Shown here piece after piece: positions 1 to 6,805 of a stretch of 13,295 nt of DNA. A program made the translations under genes and the position numbers. Under the pieces are notes generated by a model. The model searched no databases. It was not told the DNA's origin and was given only the letters and a program-made list of their open reading frames with translations. Positions within the stretch are counted from its first letter, which is position 1; each line of letters opens with the position of its first letter. Origin of the DNA: Haloarculaceae archaeon (GTDB lineage Archaea > Halobacteriota > Halobacteria > Halobacteriales > Haloarculaceae); the NCBI GenBank assembly GCA_018609945.1, contig JAHENO010000230.1, positions 1 through 13,295 of the forward strand. The letters are read 5' to 3'.

Positions 1-79
1 CTCGCGATAATAAATACTGATATTTCAGCCCGTATAGCCGGCAGTGAGATGTTAACCGCGCCGGCCGGGCCGACAGACA

Positions 80-98
80 CGGTGTCACTGTGACGCCG
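80..98. repeat. 19-bp near-perfect palindrome near the left edge
   Basis: The sequence CGGTGTCAC-T-GTGACGCCG has two 9-base arms around a single central T; all arm positions pair, one as T-G. It lies 100 bases beyond the 3' end of the RIO2 gene in a stretch (1-197) where I see no gene. The symmetry suits a dimeric DNA-binding protein site for a gene outside the window. A transcript hairpin is less likely because the loop would be one base. The function is unknown. Confidence 0.4.
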
Positions 99-197
99 AT
101 TGGAGGTCGGGCCCCCAATTTCATGTAGCGACATACGATTTATGGGTGGTTCGATACCAGATAGCTATGGAAGCCGGGCTGTGGACGCGACGCTTCG

Positions 198-1109
198 TCA
201 CTCCTCGAAGAACTCGCTGACGGCGACCGATTCGCCGGCTTCGATGGCGTCGGCGAGCGCCCGGACGTCGACCGCCTCGACCCGGTTGGGATACTTGCGC
301 CGGAAGTAGCCGACGACGTTCTCGACGTCGCGCTCGAGGAGTTCACGGGCGTTGGCGTGGTCGGTCGGGACGGCCTGGGGCCAGTCGAAGACGACCACGC
401 CCGCCTCGGTGACGAAGACGTTGTACTCGCTCATGTCGGCGTGGACGTATCCGGCGTCGTAGGCGCCCGCCATCTCGCCGAGTACGAGGTCCAGCACGGG
501 CCGGACCTGCTCGGGTTCGAGGGCGGTCCGGCCGAGTTCCACGCCGTCGATCCGCTCCATCACGACCGCGTGGCGGTTGTGGTCGACGGGACGGGGCACC
601 GACACGTCGGGATACAGCGTTTCGAGGGCCGCGTGCTCGCGCTTGGCGGCCTTGCGGGCGGTGTACAGCCACGAGACGTGTTCCCTGTCGGCGGTGTACT
701 CCCGCTCCCGGTTGACCTCCCGGAACTCGGTGTATCCCTCGCGGTGGAACTTCAGCGCCAGGGAGGTGTACGACCGGACCTCGTAGACGTCACTCTCCTT
801 GCCCACGCCCAGGGGCGCACCGACCGCCTCGACGGTCCCGCGTTCGGCGAAGGTGTGTAGCGCCAGCGCGTCGTACCCCTCGAAGGTGAGCCGGTACCCC
901 TCGTACTGGATGGTCTTGCGCTCGATCAGCCCCCGCCGCTCGCACCGGTCCAGCCGGTAGTCGACGTTCTCGGGCGTCAGATCGGCGAAGTCGGGCAGTT
1001 TCTCGCGGGCGACCCACTCCGAGAAGCGCATCCCCTGCTCGACGCCCGACAGCAGATAGAAGTCCTCGCTCTCCAGCTCGGCCAACTCGCTCGCAACGTT
1101 CTCGACCAT
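198..1109 (-). CDS. rio2: RIO2-type serine/threonine protein kinase
   Basis: This 303-residue protein is an atypical protein kinase of the RIO2 family, which acts as an ATPase/kinase in maturation of the small ribosomal subunit. Residues 1-95 form the RIO2-specific winged-helix domain, with the LTPENVDYRLDRCERRGLIER helix region at about 44-64. A glycine-rich nucleotide loop follows (GVGKESDVYEV, 101-111), then the probable ATP-binding lysine K120 (ALKFHREG), the hinge MERIDGVEL (184-192), the catalytic loop HADMSEYN (D225, N230) and the metal-binding DWPQ (D242). Nothing essential is missing, and length and domain order match archaeal RIO2. ATG at 1109 is chosen because the winged helix starts there and a TATA-like CCTATAGG lies about 27 bases upstream, suiting a leaderless transcript. 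It appears monocistronic, and it is unlike the mobile and surface genes to its right. Confidence 0.95.
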   Translation of the reverse strand: MVENVASELAELESEDFYLLSGVEQGMRFSEWVAREKLPDFADLTPENVDYRLDRCERRGLIERKTIQYEGYRLTFEGYDALALHTFAERGTVEAVGAPLGVGKESDVYEVRSYTSLALKFHREGYTEFREVNREREYTADREHVSWLYTARKAAKREHAALETLYPDVSVPRPVDHNRHAVVMERIDGVELGRTALEPEQVRPVLDLVLGEMAGAYDAGYVHADMSEYNVFVTEAGVVVFDWPQAVPTDHANARELLERDVENVVGYFRRKYPNRVEAVDVRALADAIEAGESVAVSEFFEE

Positions 1110-1129
1110 CGTCCGTCCGTACTCGGTCG

Positions 1130-1203
1130 ATTCCTATAGGGATTGTCGTCGACCACTGGGCTCTACGAAGGATGGACGTGATGTCGATATAAATCACATA
1201 TCG
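1130..1203 (-). promoter_or_regulatory. promoter region of the RIO2 gene with an inverted repeat
   Basis: Read on the minus strand, a TATA-like CCTATAGG sits at about 1133-1140, some 27 bases before the ATG at 1109. A second candidate, TTTATAT, lies at about 1187-1193. The second is embedded in an inverted repeat, CGATAT (1185-1190), seven bases, ATATCG (1198-1203). The repeat could be an operator over a distal promoter, or the symmetry may simply follow from AT-rich sequence. Which box is used cannot be told from sequence alone. Confidence 0.4.
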
Positions 1204-1897
1204 CAATATAGAAAATGCTGATAGTGCCGCTAAGACGAACCACCACGTGGGACAGAGGAAGACGCTCCTCGCTAGATGGTACCGTTCGCATGATACCGGG
1301 CGCGTTTCGAGAACTCTCTCCCGAGAGCTACTCGGCTGTGGGATCGCTGGCAACTGTCCACCCCAGAGTTGATTTTTCCGACCACAAAATACCATTTTCC
1401 AATACATAGTTTAAATAATATTATATTTTGAACATACGACTTCAGCACTCTATATAAGAAATATTGAAAAAACTATATAAAAATAAAATAACGTTTGTAT
1501 GAGATTCACAGGTAGGAATCTCCCCTATCTATCCAGACCGGAGAATCGGGAACAGTGGACCGGTGGCCGTTCACGTGTTGTGCGGGTCGGGACGGCGCAC
1601 GTATTACGGCCATACCTCTGTAATAGCGGTGGTGAACGTTCTACACCCAAGTGGCACACTGCTCGAGAGGGGACCCCGCCAGCCTCGCGAGTCGTTTCGT
1701 GACCGCTGTCGCCGCTCACTCTGTTGATCGCGAACCCTCGATCGGCAACGATCTGGTGGGCCGCCCGGTGAACCCCTGGGTGTAAGTTATGAGCCTTCTA
1801 AACTCGGCACCGGCGCGTCAAACGAGTTATTAACCGCTCTTTGTCCGGCGATCCATCGAGAACCGTTGTGGTGACGGGAAAGCGACCGACGTTCGCG
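1204..1897. other. gene-free stretch with an AT-rich island
   Basis: I see no gene I can defend between the RIO2 promoter and the 3' end of the DUF7344-like gene. The part at about 1375-1500 is strikingly AT-rich for this GC-rich genome and contains several TATA-like runs, including CTATATAAG near 1450 and ACTATATAAAAATAAAAT near 1474. They point to the right, toward a 67-codon open frame at 1499-1702 that has no recognisable protein features. AT-rich patches like this in haloarchaea often mark promoters of transferred DNA or the scars of insertion elements. Confidence 0.4.
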
Positions 1898-2440
1898 TCA
1901 CTCCGGATTGACCAGCGCACGCAGGTAGAACCACCGTCGCGACCACAGTTGATAGATCGTCGACAGAGCGTACACGAACAGGAACACTGTCGCAGAGAAC
2001 AGCGGTTCCAGTTGCCCGATGAGTGGAACGCCCATGGCCCCCAGCATGACCGTCGAGAGGGCGACCACCCCGAGTGTCCGATAGTACGTACTCCAGGTGA
2101 TACCGAACCACGTGACGACATCCAGGTAAACGTCGACTTCGCGCGCCCGGTCGTTCAACGCAATCCGCTTCCGGTTCCTGTCGTAGTCGACGATATCGGC
2201 CGCGTCCAGCTTCGGCAGGTGGGTCTGGTGGAGTGAGTTGTAGACGCTCTGGCGGAGGTTCCGCGGCGCCGGCGACTCGCTGGCCTCCCATTCAGCGATC
2301 TGCTCCGAGAGTGCCCGGAGCGACACCGGTTCGAGCCGCTGTTTGAGGTATTTGAGCACCTTACGCCGCCGGTCGTTCCGGAGGATGTCGTGTATCTCGG
2401 CCGGATCGATACGACCATCTTGTCTCTGATCTGCAAACAT
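1898..2440 (-). CDS. DUF7344-like winged-helix regulator with two C-terminal membrane segments
   Basis: The 180-residue protein looks like the haloarchaeal DUF7344 group of putative transcription regulators. An N-terminal helix-rich region with IHDILRNDRRRKVLKYL (about 15-32) and LRALSEQIAEWE (41-52) is followed by VYNSLHQTHLPKLDAADIV (67-84) and a basic wing (DYDRNRKRIAL). Two hydrophobic helices at about 122-142 and 147-166 should anchor it in the membrane with the DNA-binding part in the cytoplasm. The reading frame extends upstream to 2557, but ATG 2440 is preferred because the TATA-like box at 2519-2526 lies inside that extension and the domain begins just after 2440. It is divergent from the signal-peptidase locus at 2841, so it may regulate it. 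That link is inference from position. Confidence 0.8.
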   Translation of the reverse strand: MFADQRQDGRIDPAEIHDILRNDRRRKVLKYLKQRLEPVSLRALSEQIAEWEASESPAPRNLRQSVYNSLHQTHLPKLDAADIVDYDRNRKRIALNDRAREVDVYLDVVTWFGITWSTYYRTLGVVALSTVMLGAMGVPLIGQLEPLFSATVFLFVYALSTIYQLWSRRWFYLRALVNPE

Positions 2441-2518
2441 TGGTGCCACTTCAGGGGACCTCGAATCGGTCAGGGAAGCGCTCGCCTCGACCTGACAGGA
2501 TATAGTCACTGTGGCTGG

Positions 2519-2528
2519 TATATAAAAA
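2519..2528 (-). promoter_or_regulatory. TATA-like promoter element of the DUF7344-like gene
   Basis: On the minus strand the run TTTTTATATA lies about 80 bases before ATG 2440. Archaeal initiation about 25 bases downstream of a TATA box would give a leader of roughly 55 bases. The element is also TATATAAAA on the plus strand, so it could in principle serve either direction. Confidence 0.5.
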
Positions 2529-2599
2529 CCCCCGGAGCGTTCACGGTCCTGGAGCAAATCGCCGGACGTGACCGTATCAGTCTCTCTCTGAAAATGCTC

Positions 2600-2672
2600 T
2601 AACGACTCGTTTAAAGGGATAATCGACAGTTTACACGCTCGAACGAGTCGTTATCCTCGCAAGTGCGTCGTT
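2600..2672. promoter_or_regulatory. cluster of AACGA(C/G)TCGTT palindromes, candidate operators
   Basis: Two copies of an 11-base palindrome with odd centre occur at 2601-2611 (AACGACTCGTT) and 2642-2652 (AACGAGTCGTT). With the flanking T and A they form a 12-base inverted repeat. A weaker copy, AGTGCGTCGTT (8 of 11), lies at 2662-2672. The starts are 41 and 20 bases apart, close to whole numbers of helical turns, so bound dimers would lie on the same face. The first copy touches a TATA-like TTTAAA (2610-2615) reading toward the secreted-protein operon. A related AACGAGTTATT (9 of 11) is at 1821-1831. These look like repressor or activator sites between the divergent genes; the binding protein is unknown. 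Confidence 0.5.
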
Positions 2673-2729
2673 AGCACTGGTTGATGGTGTGATTAGCTAT
2701 GGGGATGGGAGTATCAGTATAGCCTGCGC

Positions 2730-2787
2730 TCGGCCCTCCCTGGCTGGCCGACCGGGGTTCGATTCCCCGGCAGGGACTTCCCGTCCC
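2730..2787 (+). promoter_or_regulatory. structured leader candidate with a tRNA T-arm-like hairpin (copy 1)
   Basis: Three helices can be drawn. Hairpin 1 is TCGGCC (2730-2735) with GGCCGA (2746-2751). Directly after it, CCGGGG (2752-2757) and CCCCGG (2765-2770) enclose the seven-base loop TTCGATT, exactly the form of a tRNA T arm. GGGAC (2773-2777) can then pair with GTCCC (2783-2787). As an alternative, TCCCTG (2737-2742), inside the loop of hairpin 1, is complementary to CAGGGA (2771-2776), which would make a pseudoknot or an acceptor-like minihelix. A full tRNA cannot be built, since no 5' acceptor strand or proper D and anticodon arms are present. It lies 70 bases before the start codon at 2841. 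It is either a tRNA remnant or a leader RNA element; copy 2 is at 4483-4523. Confidence 0.4.
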
Positions 2788-2840
2788 GATCCTGCGGTGG
2801 ACGGGTGGCTGACGGACTACCGTCGCGACGGAGGACAACC

Positions 2841-3896
2841 ATGACAGACGACGAGAAAATTTCGATTTCGCGGCGGAAGGCCCTCGGTGCCATCGGTACC
2901 GTCGGCGCCGCGGGTGCCCTCGGTTCGCTGGGCACGTACGCACAGTTCACAGATCAGGAGCGCGAGTCGTATACCTTCACCGCTGGAGGTATCGACGGTG
3001 AAGTCAGAGCGGGCGCCAGGTACAACGGCGAGATCATCAAGGACTTCGGTGGTAGCGACGGTATCAGCGAGACGGGCGACCTGGAGAACGTCGAAGGGTT
3101 CGCGGAGTCCGGAGCGCTCGGCCTCCAGTTCGAACTGAGCGACGTGAAACCCGGTGACTGGGGTTGCTTCTCGTTCGGAATCACCGTGCAGAACAACCCT
3201 GCCTGGGTTGCGGCCTGTATCGACTACAAGAACAGCATCGACGCCAGGGCGTTCGAGCCGGAGGCTGAAGTTGACGGCGATCACGCCGAACTCGACGAGA
3301 CCGACCCGTTCGGTGCTAGCAAGAGCTACGATAGCCCCGGCGAACTGCACAAGAACCTGTTGGTCATCCCCTTCTACAAGGGAGACTCTGAGCCCAGTGA
3401 TAGCAGCAGGTTCGATCCGTGTATCTTCTTCGACGAAGAGCAGGGAGAGTTCGACGCGAGCGCGTACCAGGGATCGGGTGCGGTTAACACACCGACGGAA
3501 TTCTGGGACAACTCAGAGTCCGGTCTTACCCCGGCTACGCTCAGCGACGCAGCCACGTACCAAATGGTCGATACGGCGACCTGGGGAGATGACGGTGACG
3601 TCGACACCTACGATATTGATGACTCCATCGTTGTCGACGATGGGTGTGTGTTCCTGAACGGGGACGACCCCTCAAACGCCAATCAACAGGGAGCTGCGCC
3701 GCTGCCCAGCGGAGAAGAAATCTGGATGGGGTGGGACTGGCATCTCCCGTTCGACACTGGCAACGCAGTCCAGGGAGACAGTCTCGATCTCCAGCTCGGG
3801 TTCGTCTTCGGCCAGACTCGGCACACGGAGAGCGCACAGCTGTCCAACGTGTTCGCTCCCGACGAGAACACCCCGAACGACTCCTCGGACGACTAA
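2841..3896 (+). CDS. TasA/camelysin-like secreted protein with SipW-type and twin-arginine signal (substrate 1)
   Basis: This 351-residue acidic protein has the signal signature of SipW-dependent surface proteins. Residues 10-13 are SRRK, a twin-arginine motif, followed by a hydrophobic stretch at about 14-33 rich in Ala and Gly. Then comes YAQFTDQE (33-40) and TFTAGGIDGEV, the FxDxE...TFTAG pattern that follows the cleavage site in TasA and camelysin. The body is beta-rich and contains VKPGDWGCFSFGI and, near the C-terminus, WDWHLPF and FVFGQTRH, resembling the FVGRQCRH segment of the second substrate. ATG 2841 is preferred over an upstream in-frame start at 2805 because GGAGG (2830-2834) sits six bases before it and the Tat-type N-region starts there. 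The next gene, its likely peptidase, begins six bases after the stop. It probably forms or decorates a surface fibre; that role is inferred from family. Confidence 0.85.
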   Translation: MTDDEKISISRRKALGAIGTVGAAGALGSLGTYAQFTDQERESYTFTAGGIDGEVRAGARYNGEIIKDFGGSDGISETGDLENVEGFAESGALGLQFELSDVKPGDWGCFSFGITVQNNPAWVAACIDYKNSIDARAFEPEAEVDGDHAELDETDPFGASKSYDSPGELHKNLLVIPFYKGDSEPSDSSRFDPCIFFDEEQGEFDASAYQGSGAVNTPTEFWDNSESGLTPATLSDAATYQMVDTATWGDDGDVDTYDIDDSIVVDDGCVFLNGDDPSNANQQGAAPLPSGEEIWMGWDWHLPFDTGNAVQGDSLDLQLGFVFGQTRHTESAQLSNVFAPDENTPNDSSDD

Positions 3897-3902
3897 AATA
3901 CA

Positions 3903-4472
3903 GTGAGGGCGCGACCAAGACACGTTCTCACGACGGTACGTGAGAACTGGAGGACGATTGCGAAAGTCCTCGGAGCTAGTGCCCTACTACTAATACTGGC
4001 CCCGTTCGTGGTCCACACTCACCCCGGCCTCGTCGGAGCAGACCAAAGCTACGTGGTCCAGTCAGGAAGCATGGAACCGAACCTTCCCGTCGGCGCGCTC
4101 GTCTTCGTGAACACGGATGTCTCTGCCGAGGAGATCGAGGAAGGGGACGTCATTACCTTCAGCAAGGGCCGCGAGACGATCACGACGACACACAGGGTCC
4201 ACGAGAAGCATACGGCCACTGTGGGTGAGGAAACGAGCATCAGTTTCAGCACGAAGGGTGACGCCAACGAGAAGCCGGATTCGGAGCGCGTGTATCGGGA
4301 TGACCTGGTCGGGAAGACGATGTTCAGCGTTCCCTTTGTGGGGTACGTCGTCGCGTTCCTCGGGACTGGCATGGGCTGGTTCATGCTCGTGACCGTTCCC
4401 GTGACGCTGCTGTTCCTGGACGGTCTGGCCGGGTTGTACGGGGCAATAGAAATCAAACAGGCAGATGACTAG
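3903..4472 (+). CDS. SipW-like type I signal peptidase (S26B), partner of substrate 1
   Basis: A 189-residue membrane protease that should cleave signal peptides on the outer face of the cytoplasmic membrane. A basic N-terminus is followed by a membrane helix at about 20-40, then the catalytic box SGSMEP with nucleophile Ser56, GDVITF (81-86), the THRV box with His97 in place of the bacterial lysine, and GDANEKPD (119-126) supplying the acidic residue. These are the marks of the archaeal/ER/SipW class. A C-terminal hydrophobic region covers about 140-175. The start is GTG at 3903, six bases after the previous stop and giving the membrane helix at the expected distance. Tight spacing implies translation with substrate 1 and a dedicated enzyme-substrate pair. 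Confidence 0.92.
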   Translation: MRARPRHVLTTVRENWRTIAKVLGASALLLILAPFVVHTHPGLVGADQSYVVQSGSMEPNLPVGALVFVNTDVSAEEIEEGDVITFSKGRETITTTHRVHEKHTATVGEETSISFSTKGDANEKPDSERVYRDDLVGKTMFSVPFVGYVVAFLGTGMGWFMLVTVPVTLLFLDGLAGLYGAIEIKQADD

Positions 4473-4482
4473 TCAACCGATC

Positions 4483-4523
4483 ACACCCGAACGGTGTACG
4501 GCGGTTCGACTCCGCCGGCGGGG
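4483..4523 (+). promoter_or_regulatory. structured leader candidate with a tRNA T-arm-like hairpin (copy 2)
   Basis: A first hairpin pairs ACACC (4483-4487) with GGTGT (4493-4497). One base later CGGCGG (4499-4504) and CCGCCG (4512-4517) enclose the loop TTCGACT, again a T-arm form. Compared with copy 1 (2752-2770), the loop core GGTTCGAYTCC is kept while the outer stem changes at both partners and stays fully paired, and both copies are followed by GGC(A/G)GGG. It begins 11 bases after the stop of the first peptidase and lies about 165 bases before substrate 2. No complete tRNA can be folded. It could be a tRNA relic or part of a repeated leader RNA. Confidence 0.4.
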
Positions 4524-4682
4524 TTTGCACTCACGAAGCTCTCCGACGTTCGCTGACGGTGCCGGTCGTCCCGTTCCGGTGCTATCGGGCGGAAAGAACA
4601 GGCACGCGACTGGAGCTGTTGCAACTGTCACGAACGGCGGGGTTCCGGTCGGGAGACTCGATATTCCAATTGGGAGGCTGAC

Positions 4683-5750
4683 ATGGACGAGACAGGTCTG
4701 AGCCGTCGAGAGGTTCTTTCGGGGCTCGCGGTCGTCGGCGGAACTGGCACGTTCGTCGGAAACCACACTGCGGCGGTGTTCATCGACGAGGAGCGTCACG
4801 GCACCACGCTCACCGCGGGCGGCGTGGATCTGGTCGTCGACACACCGCGCGGTTCGAGTGAAGGCGGCGTCACGCTTCCCGTCGAGCTGACTCCCGGGGC
4901 GGACGACATCCCACGCGACCGGACGGAATTGAGCGTCTCCCCGAAGGAAGACCCCGACTCCAACCCGGTCTATCCCTGGCTCGGCGCCTCGTGTCCCGAC
5001 CCGCCGGGCGTCGCACGTCGGCTATGGGTCACACTGAGATACGCCGGGACCGAGGACGATGACGGCGTCGTCGCCGAAGGGACGCTCCTCGGGGTCGCGC
5101 ACCTGCTCCGGGACGGCGTAGCTCTCGACCCGGACGGAGAAGACACGGCTCGCGGGGACCGGACGTGTTTGTCGCCCGGCGAATCGATTGACCTGGTTTT
5201 CGAGTGGGAACTGCTCCCGGGACCGGTGCCCGCGTCGGGCGGGAACCACTCGATCTCCGTCGACTTCGAGTTCGTGGGTCGCCAGTGCCGTCACACCGAC
5301 GGAACGGAGAGTCCGTTCCCCGACGACGCGGACTGTTCCGGCGTCGGCCACGGGATCAGTTTCGTCGCCTTCTGTGAGACGTCCGCGGACCTCGTGCGCG
5401 AAGACCTCGACGTCACCGTCGAGGAGCGTAACGACGACGGCGAGCCGGTGACAGTCGCTTGGACCGACGAACGGCAGGGGGAGTCGGTCGACTACGTCAC
5501 CGTCTTCTTCGGGTCCCAGCAGTCACCCACGATGAAGATATACGATGTCGGGGAGGCAGGCGCGGGGACCGTGACGTCGCTCGGGATCGGTGACGCCGCC
5601 GTCAGAATCGAAGACGCGCGGGGCGGGACAGCGAGCATCCCGTGTGAGACGGCACACGGGCGACTCGGCGGGACCGGCGATTTCGACGGGACGTCGGTCA
5701 AACTGGCGTACAGCGATCAAGACGGTTTCGAACTGGAGGAATCCACATGA
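4683..5750 (+). CDS. TasA/camelysin-like secreted protein with SipW-type and twin-arginine signal (substrate 2)
   Basis: The 355-residue protein starts with LSRREVLSGLAVVGG (6-20), a clear Tat motif with R8-R9, then a hydrophobic stretch ending near residue 32. FIDEERHGTTLTAGGVDLVVD follows at about 33-53, the same post-cleavage signature as substrate 1. The middle region has paired cysteines (for example GASCPDPPG) and ends in FVGRQCRHTDG, matching FVFGQTRH in the first protein. Unlike that protein, it carries an additional C-terminal beta-rich domain of about 130 residues beginning ISFVAFCET. The start is fixed by GGAGG at 4673-4677, five bases before ATG. It overlaps the next gene by four bases (ATGA), so translation should be coupled. 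It is likely a second surface subunit, perhaps a cap or anchor, since it is larger than its paralogue. Confidence 0.8.
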   Translation: MDETGLSRREVLSGLAVVGGTGTFVGNHTAAVFIDEERHGTTLTAGGVDLVVDTPRGSSEGGVTLPVELTPGADDIPRDRTELSVSPKEDPDSNPVYPWLGASCPDPPGVARRLWVTLRYAGTEDDDGVVAEGTLLGVAHLLRDGVALDPDGEDTARGDRTCLSPGESIDLVFEWELLPGPVPASGGNHSISVDFEFVGRQCRHTDGTESPFPDDADCSGVGHGISFVAFCETSADLVREDLDVTVEERNDDGEPVTVAWTDERQGESVDYVTVFFGSQQSPTMKIYDVGEAGAGTVTSLGIGDAAVRIEDARGGTASIPCETAHGRLGGTGDFDGTSVKLAYSDQDGFELEEST

Positions 5751-6805
5751 TCTCACGTGACGACATCTTCGGGGAGGCTGGATGGTTCAAACGCGTCCCG
5801 TGGCGGCGGGTGGCCAACGTCGTCGGGCTGGTTCTGGTGGTCGCCGTGGTGGTGCCGTTCCTCGTCTACGCGGTCCCACAAGTCGTCGGCGCCGACCAGA
5901 GTTACGTGGTCCTCTCGGGGAGCATGGAGCCGACCATCAGTCCGGGAGACGCCGTCGTCGTCGAACGAGTCCCTCCGGAGACTATCCAGCGGGGGGACGT
6001 CATCACGTTCGTGCGGGAGGGCAACGACAGACCGACGACCCACCGCGTGGTAGACGTCGTCGAGCAAAACGGGGGCGTGGCGTTCGAGACGCGCGGCGAC
6101 GCCAACGAGGATGTGGACCCGGGTCTCGTCAGACCCCGTCAGGTCCAGGGCAAAGTGATGTCGGTCGGCGGCTTCCTCCTCGTGCTTCCCTACGTGGGGT
6201 ACATCGTGCAGTTTGCGAGTACGCCCGTCGGATTCCTCGCGCTGTTCGTCGGTCCGCTTACGGTCCTTGTTATCACCGAGATGTGGAGTCTACTCTCGTC
6301 GGCCAGGGGGAACGCCGACGGCGAACCCACCGACGTGGACCATACCATGGCCACGAGCGGGACAGCCGGGACCGGAGCGGTCGAACCCGGTTCGGCCACC
6401 CGTGACCGAGAGACGAGTGCCGACGGGGAGATGACGCTCGCTGAACTCCAGCTCGGGACTGTGATACTCGGGGCCTTCATGGCCTACAGCGTCTGGGTGG
6501 CCTACGCCACGTTCGAGGGGTGGGCCGTCGCCGTCGCCGCCGGCAGTTCCGCCGCGTTCCTGGTACTGGCGGGGCTGTATCTGGTGAGTGTGCTCTCACT
6601 CACGAATACCGGTGAAACTGATGACAGCGAGGCGACGGAGGCCGCCGATAGGCCCGAATCAGGCGACAGTACACGTCCGGGCACCGACCCCGACGCCGGG
6701 GAACACGTCGAGGACGCCCCGGGACTCACGGAGCCGAACCCGGGCGCCGACCGACCAGCCACCGAGGCCGGCGTCGACAGCGCACGGGGTGAGAGCGATG
6801 ACTGA
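5747..6805 (+). CDS. SipW-like signal peptidase with C-terminal membrane extension, partner of substrate 2
   Basis: The first 185 residues are a full S26B peptidase: membrane helix at about 22-45, catalytic box SGSMEP with Ser59, RGDVITF (82-88), TTHRV with His99, box GDANEDVD (117-124) and a C-terminal membrane region at about 145-182. It shares GADQSYVV and SGSMEP with the first peptidase. Beyond the usual family length comes a linker rich in Gly, Thr and acidic residues (184-229), two further hydrophobic helices at about 236-254 and 258-285, and an acidic low-complexity tail to residue 352. The extension has no family I recognise; it may help dock substrates or other membrane partners. ATG 5747 overlaps the preceding stop in ATGA, and the next gene overlaps its end. 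Confidence 0.92.
   Translation: MISRDDIFGEAGWFKRVPWRRVANVVGLVLVVAVVVPFLVYAVPQVVGADQSYVVLSGSMEPTISPGDAVVVERVPPETIQRGDVITFVREGNDRPTTHRVVDVVEQNGGVAFETRGDANEDVDPGLVRPRQVQGKVMSVGGFLLVLPYVGYIVQFASTPVGFLALFVGPLTVLVITEMWSLLSSARGNADGEPTDVDHTMATSGTAGTGAVEPGSATRDRETSADGEMTLAELQLGTVILGAFMAYSVWVAYATFEGWAVAVAAGSSAAFLVLAGLYLVSVLSLTNTGETDDSEATEAADRPESGDSTRPGTDPDAGEHVEDAPGLTEPNPGADRPATEAGVDSARGESDD

Noticed and set aside
357..860. Plus-strand frame opposite the RIO2 gene
   Set aside because: Antisense shadow of a well-supported kinase; no protein features.
1499..1702. 67-codon plus-strand frame after the AT-rich island
   Set aside because: No ribosome-binding sequence, no family features, not acidic as haloarchaeal proteins are; TATA-like runs alone do not support it.
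2441..2557. Longer N-terminus for the DUF7344-like gene
   Set aside because: It would contain the TATA-like element at 2519-2526 and adds 39 residues unlike the domain.
2700..2787. Complete tRNA gene around the GGTTCGATTCC motif
   Set aside because: A T arm is present, but no strand placed 5' of a D arm pairs with the following GCAGGGA as an acceptor stem, and the anticodon arm would need a ten-base loop. Kept only as a T-arm-like structure.
2805..2840. Upstream start for substrate 1
   Set aside because: The start at 2841 has GGAGG six bases before it and gives a normal Tat-type N-region; the upstream 12 residues add nothing recognisable.
4465..4701. 78-codon frame between the first peptidase and substrate 2
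   Set aside because: Strongly basic, overlaps both neighbours and the hairpin copy 2; no ribosome-binding sequence or family features.
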